Of a stretch of DNA of 9,673 nucleotides, positions 1 to 6,779 are shown piece after piece. The notes under the pieces were generated by a model, which had not been told where the DNA came from, did not search any database, and saw only the letters and a list, made by a program, of their open reading frames with translations. The translations under genes and the position numbers were made by a program. How positions within the stretch are numbered: position 1 is the stretch's first letter; every line of letters starts with the position of its first letter. Source of the stretch: Eubacterium sp. (GTDB lineage: Bacteria > Bacillota > Clostridia > Oscillospirales > Acutalibacteraceae); assembly GCA_029050995.1 (NCBI GenBank), contig JAIDLO010000017.1:1-9673 (forward strand). The letters run 5' to 3'.

Positions 1-1686
1 GGCTTATACAGAGCAACCTCGACTCTGAACAGCTGGCTCTATGGCGGAGATCCTATGCTTTATCTTGAATATGACGAGGCAACCGAAGCGTTGAGAAAAA
101 TGGCTGAAGCAGACGGATTTGAAAAATTACTTGAAGAGCTTTTGCTGGATGAAAACGGAAAAGCAGTGCTTCATATGCTGCCGTCTTTAACATTGGGAAA
201 TGAGGAAAGAAAAGCAGAGGAAAAGCGTATTGCTTCGGAGCTTTCAGCTTTAACGGAAGAGGAAAAGCAGCAGCTTGTTCTTCAGAATGAAAAGCTTTCT
301 CTTTGGCAGCAAACGCCTGATTCAGCAGAGGATGTTGAAACGCTTCCTGTTCTTTCTTTAAGCGAAGTGAGCGATACACCTGAGCTTATCAAAACAATTG
401 AAAGTACGGATGACGGTGTAAAAATCCTTTATCATCCGATGAATACAAACGGAATTGTTTATCTTTCTATATATTTTCCGTTAACGCAGTTCAGCCTTTC
501 GGAACTTGCAAAGCTTTCTCTTTATCCGTCCCTTTTCGGCGAATTTCCAACTGAAAAGTATTCGGTAACGGAGCTTCAGCAGAATATAAAAACCTATATT
601 GGCAGTCTTGTATTTAATGTAGAGGTTTTCGGAAAAGACAGTCAGACAGAAAAATGCACACCTTATTTAACAGTTCGTGCAGGCATTCTTGAAGAAAATC
701 TTGAAAAGGCAAAGGCGCTTATCCTTGAAGTTTTAACGAAATCAAAGTTTGATGATGTTCAGAAAATCAAAGAAATTGTTATGCAGAGTTACGAAATGGC
801 GCGTCAATCTGCAATAGGAAGAGGACATTCCTTGGCAATCAGTGCAGTGCAGGCACAGTATAGCGCAAAGGGTGCAGTTAACGAGGCGGTAAACGGCTAT
901 TCCTCAATGAAATATCTTCATCATTTTGCAGATGATTTCAACGGAGAAATTGATGCATTTCTCTCTCTGATCGGCAGAGTAAATGCAGATGCCGTATGTA
1001 AATCAAAGCTTGTTGTAAGCGTAACCTCAACTGAAAATGTTTCTGTTTCGGATTTGCTTTCGGAACTGCCAAGCGGAAAAGAAATTCCAAAGGAAGCTGA
1101 ATATAAAACAAGCCTTCCGAAACGAATGGGTATCCGTATTCCTGCGCAGATTGCTTTTGCAGTTAAGGGATACCATCTAGCCTGTGCGGATGTAAAAATG
1201 AACGGTTCTTTAAGAATTGCGTCAAACATTCTTTCGCTTGATTATCTTTGGAATATCGTAAGGGTACAGGGCGGTGCATATGGTGCAGGTTGCCCTGTCG
1301 GAAGAAACGGAAATCTGATTTGCTATTCATTCAGAGATCCTTCTCCAGCTCGTTCCTTGCAGGTTTATGATTCTTTATCTGAATACATTTCCGATTTCTG
1401 TAAAAGTGATACGGATTTGGACAAATTCATTATTTCTGCTGTTGCGGCAACAGAACCGCTCAGAACGCCTGCCGAACAGAGTATTGCTGCGGATGAGCTT
1501 TGGTTTTCGGGTGTTACGGAAGAAGAAAGAATTTCAACCCGCCGCCAGATGCTTTCTGCTGATCGTAAATCACTTATGGAATGGTGCTCCGTATTTGATA
1601 AAATGGCGGAGGACGGCGCAGTTTGCGTTGTCGGTCACGAAGGGGCTCTTAAAGAATGCGAAGCTCTTGAAATTTGTGAGCTTTAA
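1..1686 (+). CDS. PreP-like M16C metallopeptidase (insulinase family), C-terminal part, 5'-truncated by window edge
   Basis: This frame is open from base 1 to the TAA at 1684-1686. The in-frame ATG at 55 is internal, because the codons before it already read as family-like sequence (GLYRATSTLNSWLYGGDP). Visible length is 561 residues; PreP/Cym1-type enzymes run near 970, so about 400 N-terminal residues, including the HxxEH zinc site, lie outside. A charged helical stretch around residues 60-105 (LPSLTLGNEERKAEEKR, then PDSAEDVETLP) matches the start of the M16C-associated domain, which I place at about 60-310. The final M16 domain carries RVQGGAYGA at 421-429, whose Arg and Tyr correspond to the substrate-binding R/Y pair of the C-terminal M16 fold. 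The family degrades unstructured peptides inside a closed chamber. In bacteria the role is probably cytoplasmic peptide turnover, which is inference. The family call is firm; the exact physiological substrate is unknown. Confidence 0.9.
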   Translation, partial: GLYRATSTLNSWLYGGDPMLYLEYDEATEALRKMAEADGFEKLLEELLLDENGKAVLHMLPSLTLGNEERKAEEKRIASELSALTEEEKQQLVLQNEKLSLWQQTPDSAEDVETLPVLSLSEVSDTPELIKTIESTDDGVKILYHPMNTNGIVYLSIYFPLTQFSLSELAKLSLYPSLFGEFPTEKYSVTELQQNIKTYIGSLVFNVEVFGKDSQTEKCTPYLTVRAGILEENLEKAKALILEVLTKSKFDDVQKIKEIVMQSYEMARQSAIGRGHSLAISAVQAQYSAKGAVNEAVNGYSSMKYLHHFADDFNGEIDAFLSLIGRVNADAVCKSKLVVSVTSTENVSVSDLLSELPSGKEIPKEAEYKTSLPKRMGIRIPAQIAFAVKGYHLACADVKMNGSLRIASNILSLDYLWNIVRVQGGAYGAGCPVGRNGNLICYSFRDPSPARSLQVYDSLSEYISDFCKSDTDLDKFIISAVAATEPLRTPAEQSIAADELWFSGVTEEERISTRRQMLSADRKSLMEWCSVFDKMAEDGAVCVVGHEGALKECEALEICEL

Positions 1687-1700
1687 AAATATATTAAATT

Positions 1701-1736
1701 GGGATACTGTAATGCTGCAGTATCCCTTTATTTTTT
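1701..1736 (+). terminator. Intrinsic terminator after the M16C peptidase gene
   Basis: A perfect 9-bp stem, GGGATACTG (1701-1709) and CAGTATCCC (1718-1726), closes an 8-nt loop and is followed by TTTATTTTTT (1727-1736). It begins 14 bases after the peptidase stop codon. It separates that gene from the esterase operon, which therefore needs its own promoter. Confidence 0.9.
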
Positions 1737-1771
1737 GCTGTTAAAATATGTATATTTTACTGTGCAGGCGG

Positions 1772-1800
1772 TTGTATATATAAACAAATTATGATAAAAT
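1772..1800 (+). promoter_or_regulatory. Candidate sigma-A-type promoter of the esterase-GH31-GNAT operon
   Basis: TTGTAT (1772-1777) and TAAAAT (1795-1800) are separated by 17 bases. The -10 matches five of six consensus positions and the -35 only three. An overlapping TATGAT (1790-1795) is an alternative -10. The predicted start of transcription near 1807 leaves a leader of about 23 bases before the GTG at 1830, and would exclude the in-frame ATG at 1791 from the message. It lies directly behind a terminator, which supports the need for a promoter. The surrounding sequence is very AT-rich, so chance matches are likely. Confidence 0.45.
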
Positions 1801-1817
1801 GTATATATATATTTTAT

Positions 1818-1821
1818 GGAG
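1818..1821 (+). promoter_or_regulatory. Ribosome binding site that selects the GTG start at 1830
   Basis: GGAG at 1818-1821 lies 8 bases before GTG at 1830. No comparable purine motif precedes the in-frame ATG at 1791, and that ATG overlaps the probable -10 element. The GTG start also removes 13 residues (MIKCIYIFYGVDI) that do not look like the usual N-terminus of the family. Confidence 0.7.
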
Positions 1822-1829
1822 TTGATATT

Positions 1830-3164
1830 GTGAATTATATCGAAATGGATACTGCCTGCGGTAAAATCCGAGGTATTGATACTGAAAAGTGTCTTGAATT
1901 TCGCGGAATTCGTTATGCTAAAGCAGAACGCTTTGGTTATCCGGAACAAATAAAAGGCTGGGACGGCGTGTATGATGCTACTGAATTCGGGGAATGCGCC
2001 TATCAGCATCGTGCTTTTGAGGATGATGCAACAGTAAATGCCTTTTATCATAAGGAATTCAGAAAAGGTCTTTCTTTTACATATAGCGAGGATTGCCTTT
2101 ATCTGAATATCTATGCGCCTAAAAATGCTGAAAACTGCCCTGTGCTTCTTTATATTCACGGCGGAAGCTTTACGGGCGGAAGTGCAAATGAGGGGCATAT
2201 CAGCGGTGTTCGTTTTGCTGAAAACGGCGTTATGATGGTTGCGATTAATTATCGTTTAGGACCATTCGGCTTTTGCTCTCATCCGGCTATTAAAGGCGAA
2301 AACGGCGCAATTGGAAATCAGGGCTTGTTTGATCAGGTAGCTGCGATTCAATGGGTAAAGGAGAATATAGCCTCATTTGGCGGTAATCCCGATAAAATTA
2401 CGCTTATGGGGCAGAGTGCAGGGGCTATGAGTGTTGATATTCATATCTCAAATCCTTTGCTGAAAAATCAGCTATCAGGTGCAATTTTGATGAGTGGTGC
2501 AGGACTTCAAAGATTTCTTTTAAAGCCGTTGGCGCCCGAAAAAACTGTTTCTTTCTGGGAAGAAATTATGAAAGAAGCCAAGGTTGATTCTATGGAAGAA
2601 TTAAAGCAGGTTGAGCCGAAAACGCTTTATTATGCGTGGATGGCTGCATGCAAAAATATGAAATTCAGTATGCCGTACACCTTGCCTGTTTATGACGGAG
2701 TATTGCTTCAGAATGGCTCTTTCAATAAAAAAGGTATTGATGATGTGCCGTATATGATTGGTGTAACCTCTACGGATATGATGCCGATTGTATTGCAAAG
2801 GCTTGCTAAAAAATGGGGCAGTTATGCTTCTAAAAATAATACAAGCAAATGCTATATTTATAATTTTACAAGAGATTTGCCGGGCGACGAAAAGGGTGCG
2901 TGGCATTCATCAGATTTGCTTTATGCATTTTCAACGCTTGAGTTCAACTGGAGACCGTTTGAAGAGATAGATTATGCAATTTCAAATCAGTTTTCAGATG
3001 CAATCTGTGCATTTGCTGAAAACGGAAATCCAAATTGTAAAGCAATGCCTGAATGGAGGGCTGATTTCAGAAAACCAATGCATTTCTGTGAGCATACAGG
3101 GCATGCAGACTGGAACACGCTTAAAAATCTTCATAGTACATTTGCATATAAAGGAATGGGATAA
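1830..3164 (+). CDS. Type B carboxylesterase (COesterase, alpha/beta hydrolase)
   Basis: The 444-residue product hydrolyses carboxylic esters; the natural substrate is unknown. Visible family marks are the N-terminal strand pair with GKIRGI and FRGIRYA, the oxyanion-hole loop YIHGGSF (His110-Gly-Gly), the nucleophile elbow GQSAGA with Ser196, a probable acid Asp316 in GVTSTD, and the catalytic His359 in GAWHSSDL. The acid is Asp where most members have Glu. Only 43 residues separate acid and His, against about 90 in the Bacillus p-nitrobenzyl esterase, which accounts for the short protein; this compaction is probably a lineage trait rather than damage, since all three catalytic residues are present. 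There is no signal peptide or membrane segment, so it should be cytoplasmic. The GTG start is chosen from the GGAG site 8 bases upstream. Its stop shares a base with the GH31 start (TAATG), so the two are translationally coupled and likely act on related substrates. Confidence 0.9.
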   Translation: MNYIEMDTACGKIRGIDTEKCLEFRGIRYAKAERFGYPEQIKGWDGVYDATEFGECAYQHRAFEDDATVNAFYHKEFRKGLSFTYSEDCLYLNIYAPKNAENCPVLLYIHGGSFTGGSANEGHISGVRFAENGVMMVAINYRLGPFGFCSHPAIKGENGAIGNQGLFDQVAAIQWVKENIASFGGNPDKITLMGQSAGAMSVDIHISNPLLKNQLSGAILMSGAGLQRFLLKPLAPEKTVSFWEEIMKEAKVDSMEELKQVEPKTLYYAWMAACKNMKFSMPYTLPVYDGVLLQNGSFNKKGIDDVPYMIGVTSTDMMPIVLQRLAKKWGSYASKNNTSKCYIYNFTRDLPGDEKGAWHSSDLLYAFSTLEFNWRPFEEIDYAISNQFSDAICAFAENGNPNCKAMPEWRADFRKPMHFCEHTGHADWNTLKNLHSTFAYKGMG

Positions 3165-5461
3165 TGAGTAAATTTAATCATATATTTAAACAAACAGAGG
3201 CAACAGAGAATTGCAGAATTTATTCTTCTGATGTTAACATTGCCCGCATAGATTTTGTAAGCGAAAGCTGTGTTCGTGTTGCGATATATAAAGATTCTTC
3301 TTCAATGCTGCCAACATTTTCTGTTAATCCGGAAAACAGCTTTTCGGAAAACGGAAGAGGAAGGCTTGAAACAGCAGGCTTTTCCATGTTCAGCCCTGTT
3401 GTATCGGAAAACGGAAACACGGAAAGTTTTGAATTACCGAATGGTATAAAAATAGAGCTTCAAAAGGATAACTTTCTTTTGACATATTATAAGGATAATG
3501 CCGTTTTGTTTGCGGACAGAGCGCCGCTTGCCTATAATTTTGAAAACGAATTCGGAAAAGAAATCTGCCATTATATTACCCGCTTGGAAAATGAAAAGAT
3601 TTTCGGCCTTGGCGATAAGGGCGGTGCATTGAATAAGGCAGGCAGAGCCTTTCGGATTGAAACTACGGATTGTATGGGCTATGATGCAAGTGAAAGTGAT
3701 CCGCTTTATAAGCATGTTCCGTTTTATATCTGCGAAAATGCAGTTGGCACTTACGGTATTTTTTATGATACCGCAGATACATCCTATTTTGATTTGGGCA
3801 AGGAAATTAATAACTATTATGCGCCGTATAAATATTTCAAAACAGAGGATGATGCGTTAGTTTATTATGTTTTCTTCGGAACAAAGCTTTCTGTTTTGCA
3901 GCAGTTTACAAAAATGTGCGGCAAGCAGGCATTTCCGCCGAAATGGAGCTTTGATTACTGCGCAAGCACAATGGCGTATACGGATGCTCCGAAATCTCAG
4001 GAAAAAATGAATGAATTTCTGGATAAACTGAATGAAACGAATCTTTCCTGCAGGGGATTCTATCTTTCATCAGGCTATACATCAATCGGCAATCAGCGTT
4101 TTGTGTTTAATTGGAATTATGATAAATTCCCTGATCCAAAGCAGTTTATAGATAATTTTTCAAAAGAGGGTATAGAGATTATACCGAATATCAAGCCTGC
4201 CTTTCTTGATAATCATCCTATGTATAAGGAAATAGCGGATAAGGGCTGGTTTGTTAAAAATCCCGATGGCTCTCCGTTTGTAACGGAATTCTGGGATGGC
4301 CTTGGCAGTTATCTTGATTTTACAAACAAGGAAGCGTTTGATTTCTGGAAAGAGAAAGTAACGGAAACACTGCTGGATTACGGCATTATCGCAACATGGA
4401 ATGATAACAACGAATTTGATATTAAGGATTCTGATGCAGTTGTAGCAGGCTTTAACGGCTCAGAAATCAAAGCAAGCCGTATAAGACCGATTCTTACATA
4501 TCTTATGGTGTCTGCTTCCTATCAGGCGCAGATGGCAAAAAATCCGAAGCTTCGTCCGTTTCTTTCAACCCGAAGCGGAAATATTGCCGTTCGCCGTTAT
4601 GCGCAAACATGGTCCGGCGATAACAGAACAAATTTTGCAGATTTGCGTTATTGCCATTATATCGGGCTTACAATGTCCCTTTCAGGTTTCTATTTCTATG
4701 GTCACGATTTGGGCGGCTTTCACGGCGATATGCCGTCAAGAGAGCTGTTGTTAAGATGGATTCAGCATGGTGTGTTTGAGCCCCGTTTAACGATTCATTC
4801 GTGGAATACGGATGGCTCGGCAACAATGCCTTGGAGTTATCCGGATATTGTTCCGTCTGTTCAGAAAATATTTGCGCAGCGTAAAAAGCTTTTGCCTTAT
4901 ATTTACAATTCTGCTTATAATTCAGTTGAGCAGGAAATCCCAATGAATGCGCCAACATTTTTGTATTTCGATGATGATAAGCTGTATGAATATCCCGATA
5001 TGATGATGCTTGGCAAGGATATTCTTGTTGCCTTTGTTTTTGATGAGGGTAAGAAAACAGCAAATGTTTATCTGCCGAAAGGTTCGGATTGGTATCTTGA
5101 TGATAAACTGATTAACGGCGGAACAGAGCTGGAACTGGATATACCTGCGGAGGAAGCAATGCCATATTTTGTGCGTAGTGGTTCTGTGCTTCCAACGGAT
5201 GAGGCTGATTACGGATTTAAGACGGATGAAAATCTTGTTTTCACAGTTTATCCGCTTAAAGAAGGATACTTTGAAAGCGAATTTTTTTCTGATGACGGTG
5301 GCAGCTTTGATTATCAGAATAATAAGTGTGTTCGTCTGAAATTTAAAGTTCATTGTGATGAAAAGTCTGTTTCTGTAGAATTTGAAAATTCAGGCGAAAC
5401 AGCGATTGAACCGAATATCGTTTTGTGCAAAGGCGACCATAGAACGCTCATAATTAAGTGA
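3164..5461 (+). CDS. Glycoside hydrolase family 31 alpha-glycosidase (probable alpha-glucosidase)
   Basis: The 765-residue product should release sugars from alpha-linked oligosaccharides by the retaining mechanism. An N-terminal beta-sandwich (about 1-250) contains the GH31 signature FGLGDKGG (147-154) and DPLYKHVPFYI. The TIM barrel runs from about 258 (PPKWSFDYCAS) to 600. The nucleophile is Asp414 in TWNDNNEF, a variant of the common WxDMNE. The acid/base is Asp486 in TWSGDN. GHDLGGF and the conserved His545 in RLTIHSW follow. C-terminal beta domains fill roughly 610-765. No signal peptide is present, so the substrate must be imported, although no transporter is in the window. An AAGGA site at 3151-3155 precedes the ATG, which overlaps the esterase stop by one base. 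Alpha-glucosidase is the default reading; alpha-xylosidase or another GH31 activity cannot be excluded from motifs alone. Confidence 0.93.
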   Translation: MSKFNHIFKQTEATENCRIYSSDVNIARIDFVSESCVRVAIYKDSSSMLPTFSVNPENSFSENGRGRLETAGFSMFSPVVSENGNTESFELPNGIKIELQKDNFLLTYYKDNAVLFADRAPLAYNFENEFGKEICHYITRLENEKIFGLGDKGGALNKAGRAFRIETTDCMGYDASESDPLYKHVPFYICENAVGTYGIFYDTADTSYFDLGKEINNYYAPYKYFKTEDDALVYYVFFGTKLSVLQQFTKMCGKQAFPPKWSFDYCASTMAYTDAPKSQEKMNEFLDKLNETNLSCRGFYLSSGYTSIGNQRFVFNWNYDKFPDPKQFIDNFSKEGIEIIPNIKPAFLDNHPMYKEIADKGWFVKNPDGSPFVTEFWDGLGSYLDFTNKEAFDFWKEKVTETLLDYGIIATWNDNNEFDIKDSDAVVAGFNGSEIKASRIRPILTYLMVSASYQAQMAKNPKLRPFLSTRSGNIAVRRYAQTWSGDNRTNFADLRYCHYIGLTMSLSGFYFYGHDLGGFHGDMPSRELLLRWIQHGVFEPRLTIHSWNTDGSATMPWSYPDIVPSVQKIFAQRKKLLPYIYNSAYNSVEQEIPMNAPTFLYFDDDKLYEYPDMMMLGKDILVAFVFDEGKKTANVYLPKGSDWYLDDKLINGGTELELDIPAEEAMPYFVRSGSVLPTDEADYGFKTDENLVFTVYPLKEGYFESEFFSDDGGSFDYQNNKCVRLKFKVHCDEKSVSVEFENSGETAIEPNIVLCKGDHRTLIIK

Positions 5462-5490
5462 GTTAAAAAACGGTTTTGTGAGGAAAACAA

Positions 5491-5928
5491 ATGATACGAA
5501 AAATGGTAATCAGCGATTATGCAGAAGTCTATAATTTGTGGCTTTCCTGTAAAGGTATGGGGCTTAATGATGTGGATGATTCTGAAATTGGCATTGCTAA
5601 ATTTTTAGAACGCAATCCCGATACCTGTTTTGTTGCTGAAACGGATAATAAAATAGTCGGTGTGATTATGGCAGGGAATGATGGCAGGCGTGGATACATT
5701 TATCATACCGCTGTTCATCCGTCCTGCAGAAAGCAGGGCATTGGCTCTCGTCTTGTTCAGACCGCTATGGATGCGTTAAAACAGCTTGGTATATGCAAGG
5801 TTGCGTTGGTTGTATTTGAACAGAATCAAAGCGGCAATGCCTTTTGGGAAAAGCAGGGCTTTACTGTAAGAACAGATTTAACTTATCGTAATAAATCCCT
5901 TGCCGAAATGATACGCATAGATACTTAA
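5491..5928 (+). CDS. GNAT family N-acetyltransferase (YpeA-like)
   Basis: This 145-residue protein has the complete small GNAT fold. An N-terminal strand and helix (MIRKMVISDYAEVYNLW) leads to the central strands FVAETDNKIVGVIMAG (47-62) and YIYHTAVHP (69-77). The acetyl-CoA pyrophosphate loop R80-K-Q-G83-I-G85 and helix follow, ending in the C-terminal NAFWEKQGF (116-124). The pattern resembles the YpeA group, whose acceptor substrate is not established here. A GAGGA site (5480-5484) sits 6 bases before the ATG. Only 29 bases separate it from the GH31 stop, with no terminator, so it is probably the third gene of the operon. Whether it acts on the same carbohydrate (for example acetylating a sugar or amine) or is an unrelated passenger cannot be told from sequence. 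Confidence 0.9.
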   Translation: MIRKMVISDYAEVYNLWLSCKGMGLNDVDDSEIGIAKFLERNPDTCFVAETDNKIVGVIMAGNDGRRGYIYHTAVHPSCRKQGIGSRLVQTAMDALKQLGICKVALVVFEQNQSGNAFWEKQGFTVRTDLTYRNKSLAEMIRIDT

Positions 5929-5940
5929 AAATATTTTGCA

Positions 5941-5978
5941 AACAAAAAGCCAGCTCGTAAGAGCTGGCTTAATCTTTT
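5941..5978. terminator. Shared convergent terminator, stronger for the minus strand
   Basis: A perfect 9-bp stem, AGCCAGCTC (5948-5956) and GAGCTGGCT (5961-5969), closes a four-base loop. Read on the plus strand the loop is GTAA, a GNRA-type tetraloop, with a broken T-rich tail (TTAATCTTTT). Read on the minus strand the stem runs straight into TTTTTGTTT, a better termination tract. It lies 19 bases past the GNAT stop and 14 bases past the kinase stop, so it can end both converging units. Confidence 0.88.
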
Positions 5979-5983
5979 ATGAA

Positions 5984-6724
5984 TTACTCAAAATCAACAA
6001 CATTTACCCAGGAATCGAGGAGTTCTCTTTCGCCCGGTTTGTTTTTAATGCTTTCTGAGCAAGCTACGATTGGCATCCACTGCTGAACAAGCTGCTTTGG
6101 AATATCAGCCTTTTTGCAGAAAAGGTTAAGATATTTTTCAGCTAATGCCTGATTCTTCTGCAGGCAGAATACAAGGTAAGTTCTTGCTGCATCTGCGGAT
6201 GCATTGCCCTGTGTTGCATGTGCCCAGTCAATTATATAATACTCGCCGTTTGGTGTAACGATGATATTTGATGGGCGGAAATCGCCGTGAAGCACCTTGT
6301 TGTGCTTTTTAACACCCTCCAAGCGGTTATGCAGATCAAAGCGAACAGTTGCCTCGTAGGTTGATGCACTGATTTTAGCGTGCATTTTATCCTTGATTTT
6401 GTTGAGATGAATTGCTTTCTTTGAATGAATTTCATTCTGAATATCAACGAATTTCTCAAGATATTCGTCTTCCTTCTCAGGATTTTCAGCCATAAGCTCT
6501 GAAAGTGTTTTACCCTCAATATATTCTCTTGTGATAGCCCAGCCGTTTTCGGTTTTCTTAACATCAAGAAGCTTTGGTATTTTTAATCCTGTTTCTTCTA
6601 CTCTTGCATTGTTAAGTGCTTCGTTAAGCACCTCTGCCTTTGTAAATGTTTCGTCAAATTCCTTAACAAGCATATCGCCGTCACGATAAATCTTTTTGTG
6701 TTCTCTTTCTAAAATTGTTGCCAT
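5984..6724 (-). CDS. Small APH/choline-kinase-like phosphotransferase, substrate unknown
   Basis: The 246-residue product has a protein-kinase-like fold of the aminoglycoside phosphotransferase superfamily. Visible marks are a probable ATP-binding lysine (Lys21 in LVKEF), a helix-C glutamate candidate (Glu35), a hinge at REYIEG (66-71), the catalytic Brenner motif HGDFRPSN (146-153, with Asp148 and Asn153), and the metal-binding Asp166 in IIDWAHA. These residues are intact, so it is expected to be an active small-molecule kinase. Relatives phosphorylate choline, aminoglycosides, sugars or homoserine; nothing here picks one, and a resistance role should not be assumed. It is shorter than many APH enzymes (about 260-300). 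The ATG follows AGGGGG (6732-6737 on the complement) by 7 bases. It has its own promoter yet also lies 55 bases behind adhE with no terminator between. Confidence 0.88.
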   Translation of the reverse strand: MATILEREHKKIYRDGDMLVKEFDETFTKAEVLNEALNNARVEETGLKIPKLLDVKKTENGWAITREYIEGKTLSELMAENPEKEDEYLEKFVDIQNEIHSKKAIHLNKIKDKMHAKISASTYEATVRFDLHNRLEGVKKHNKVLHGDFRPSNIIVTPNGEYYIIDWAHATQGNASADAARTYLVFCLQKNQALAEKYLNLFCKKADIPKQLVQQWMPIVACSESIKNKPGERELLDSWVNVVDFE

Positions 6725-6746
6725 AAAGACACCCCCTGTAAAATCT

Positions 6747-6775
6747 ATTATATCTTAATTTGGTATATCGTTCAA
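6747..6775 (-). promoter_or_regulatory. Sigma-A-type promoter of the kinase gene
   Basis: On the minus strand TTGAAC (6775-6770) is followed, after exactly 17 bases, by a perfect TATAAT (6752-6747). The predicted transcription start is near 6740, giving a leader of about 15 bases that already includes the AGGGGG ribosome binding site. The -35 box begins only 4 bases after the adhE stop codon. This is the best-formed promoter in the window. Confidence 0.8.
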
Positions 6776-6779
6776 GAAA

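Noticed and set aside
55..57. ATG at 55 as the start of a complete M16C-type protein
   Set aside because: The frame is open to base 1 and the preceding codons encode family-like sequence; the catalytic N-terminal half would be missing, so the gene is truncated by the window edge, not by mutation.
1791..1829. ATG at 1791 as the start of the esterase
   Set aside because: It lacks a ribosome binding site and overlaps the probable -10 element, while GTG at 1830 has GGAG 8 bases upstream. The extra 13 residues do not resemble the family.
3344..3416. 13-base direct repeat TCGGAAAACGGAA at 3344-3356 and 3404-3416
   Set aside because: It lies in the GH31 frame, where both copies encode Ser-Glu-Asn-Gly with the same codons; two short copies in the N-terminal domain do not suggest a regulatory or mobile element.
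4668..5353. Minus-strand open frames of 131 and 143 aa inside the GH31 gene
   Set aside because: They lie wholly opposite conserved GH31 coding sequence, show no recognisable domain and have no promoter or ribosome binding site.
5464..5476. Small palindrome AAAAC-G-GTTTT between the GH31 and GNAT genes
   Set aside because: The one-base centre cannot form a hairpin loop and no T tract follows at the right place, so it is not a terminator.
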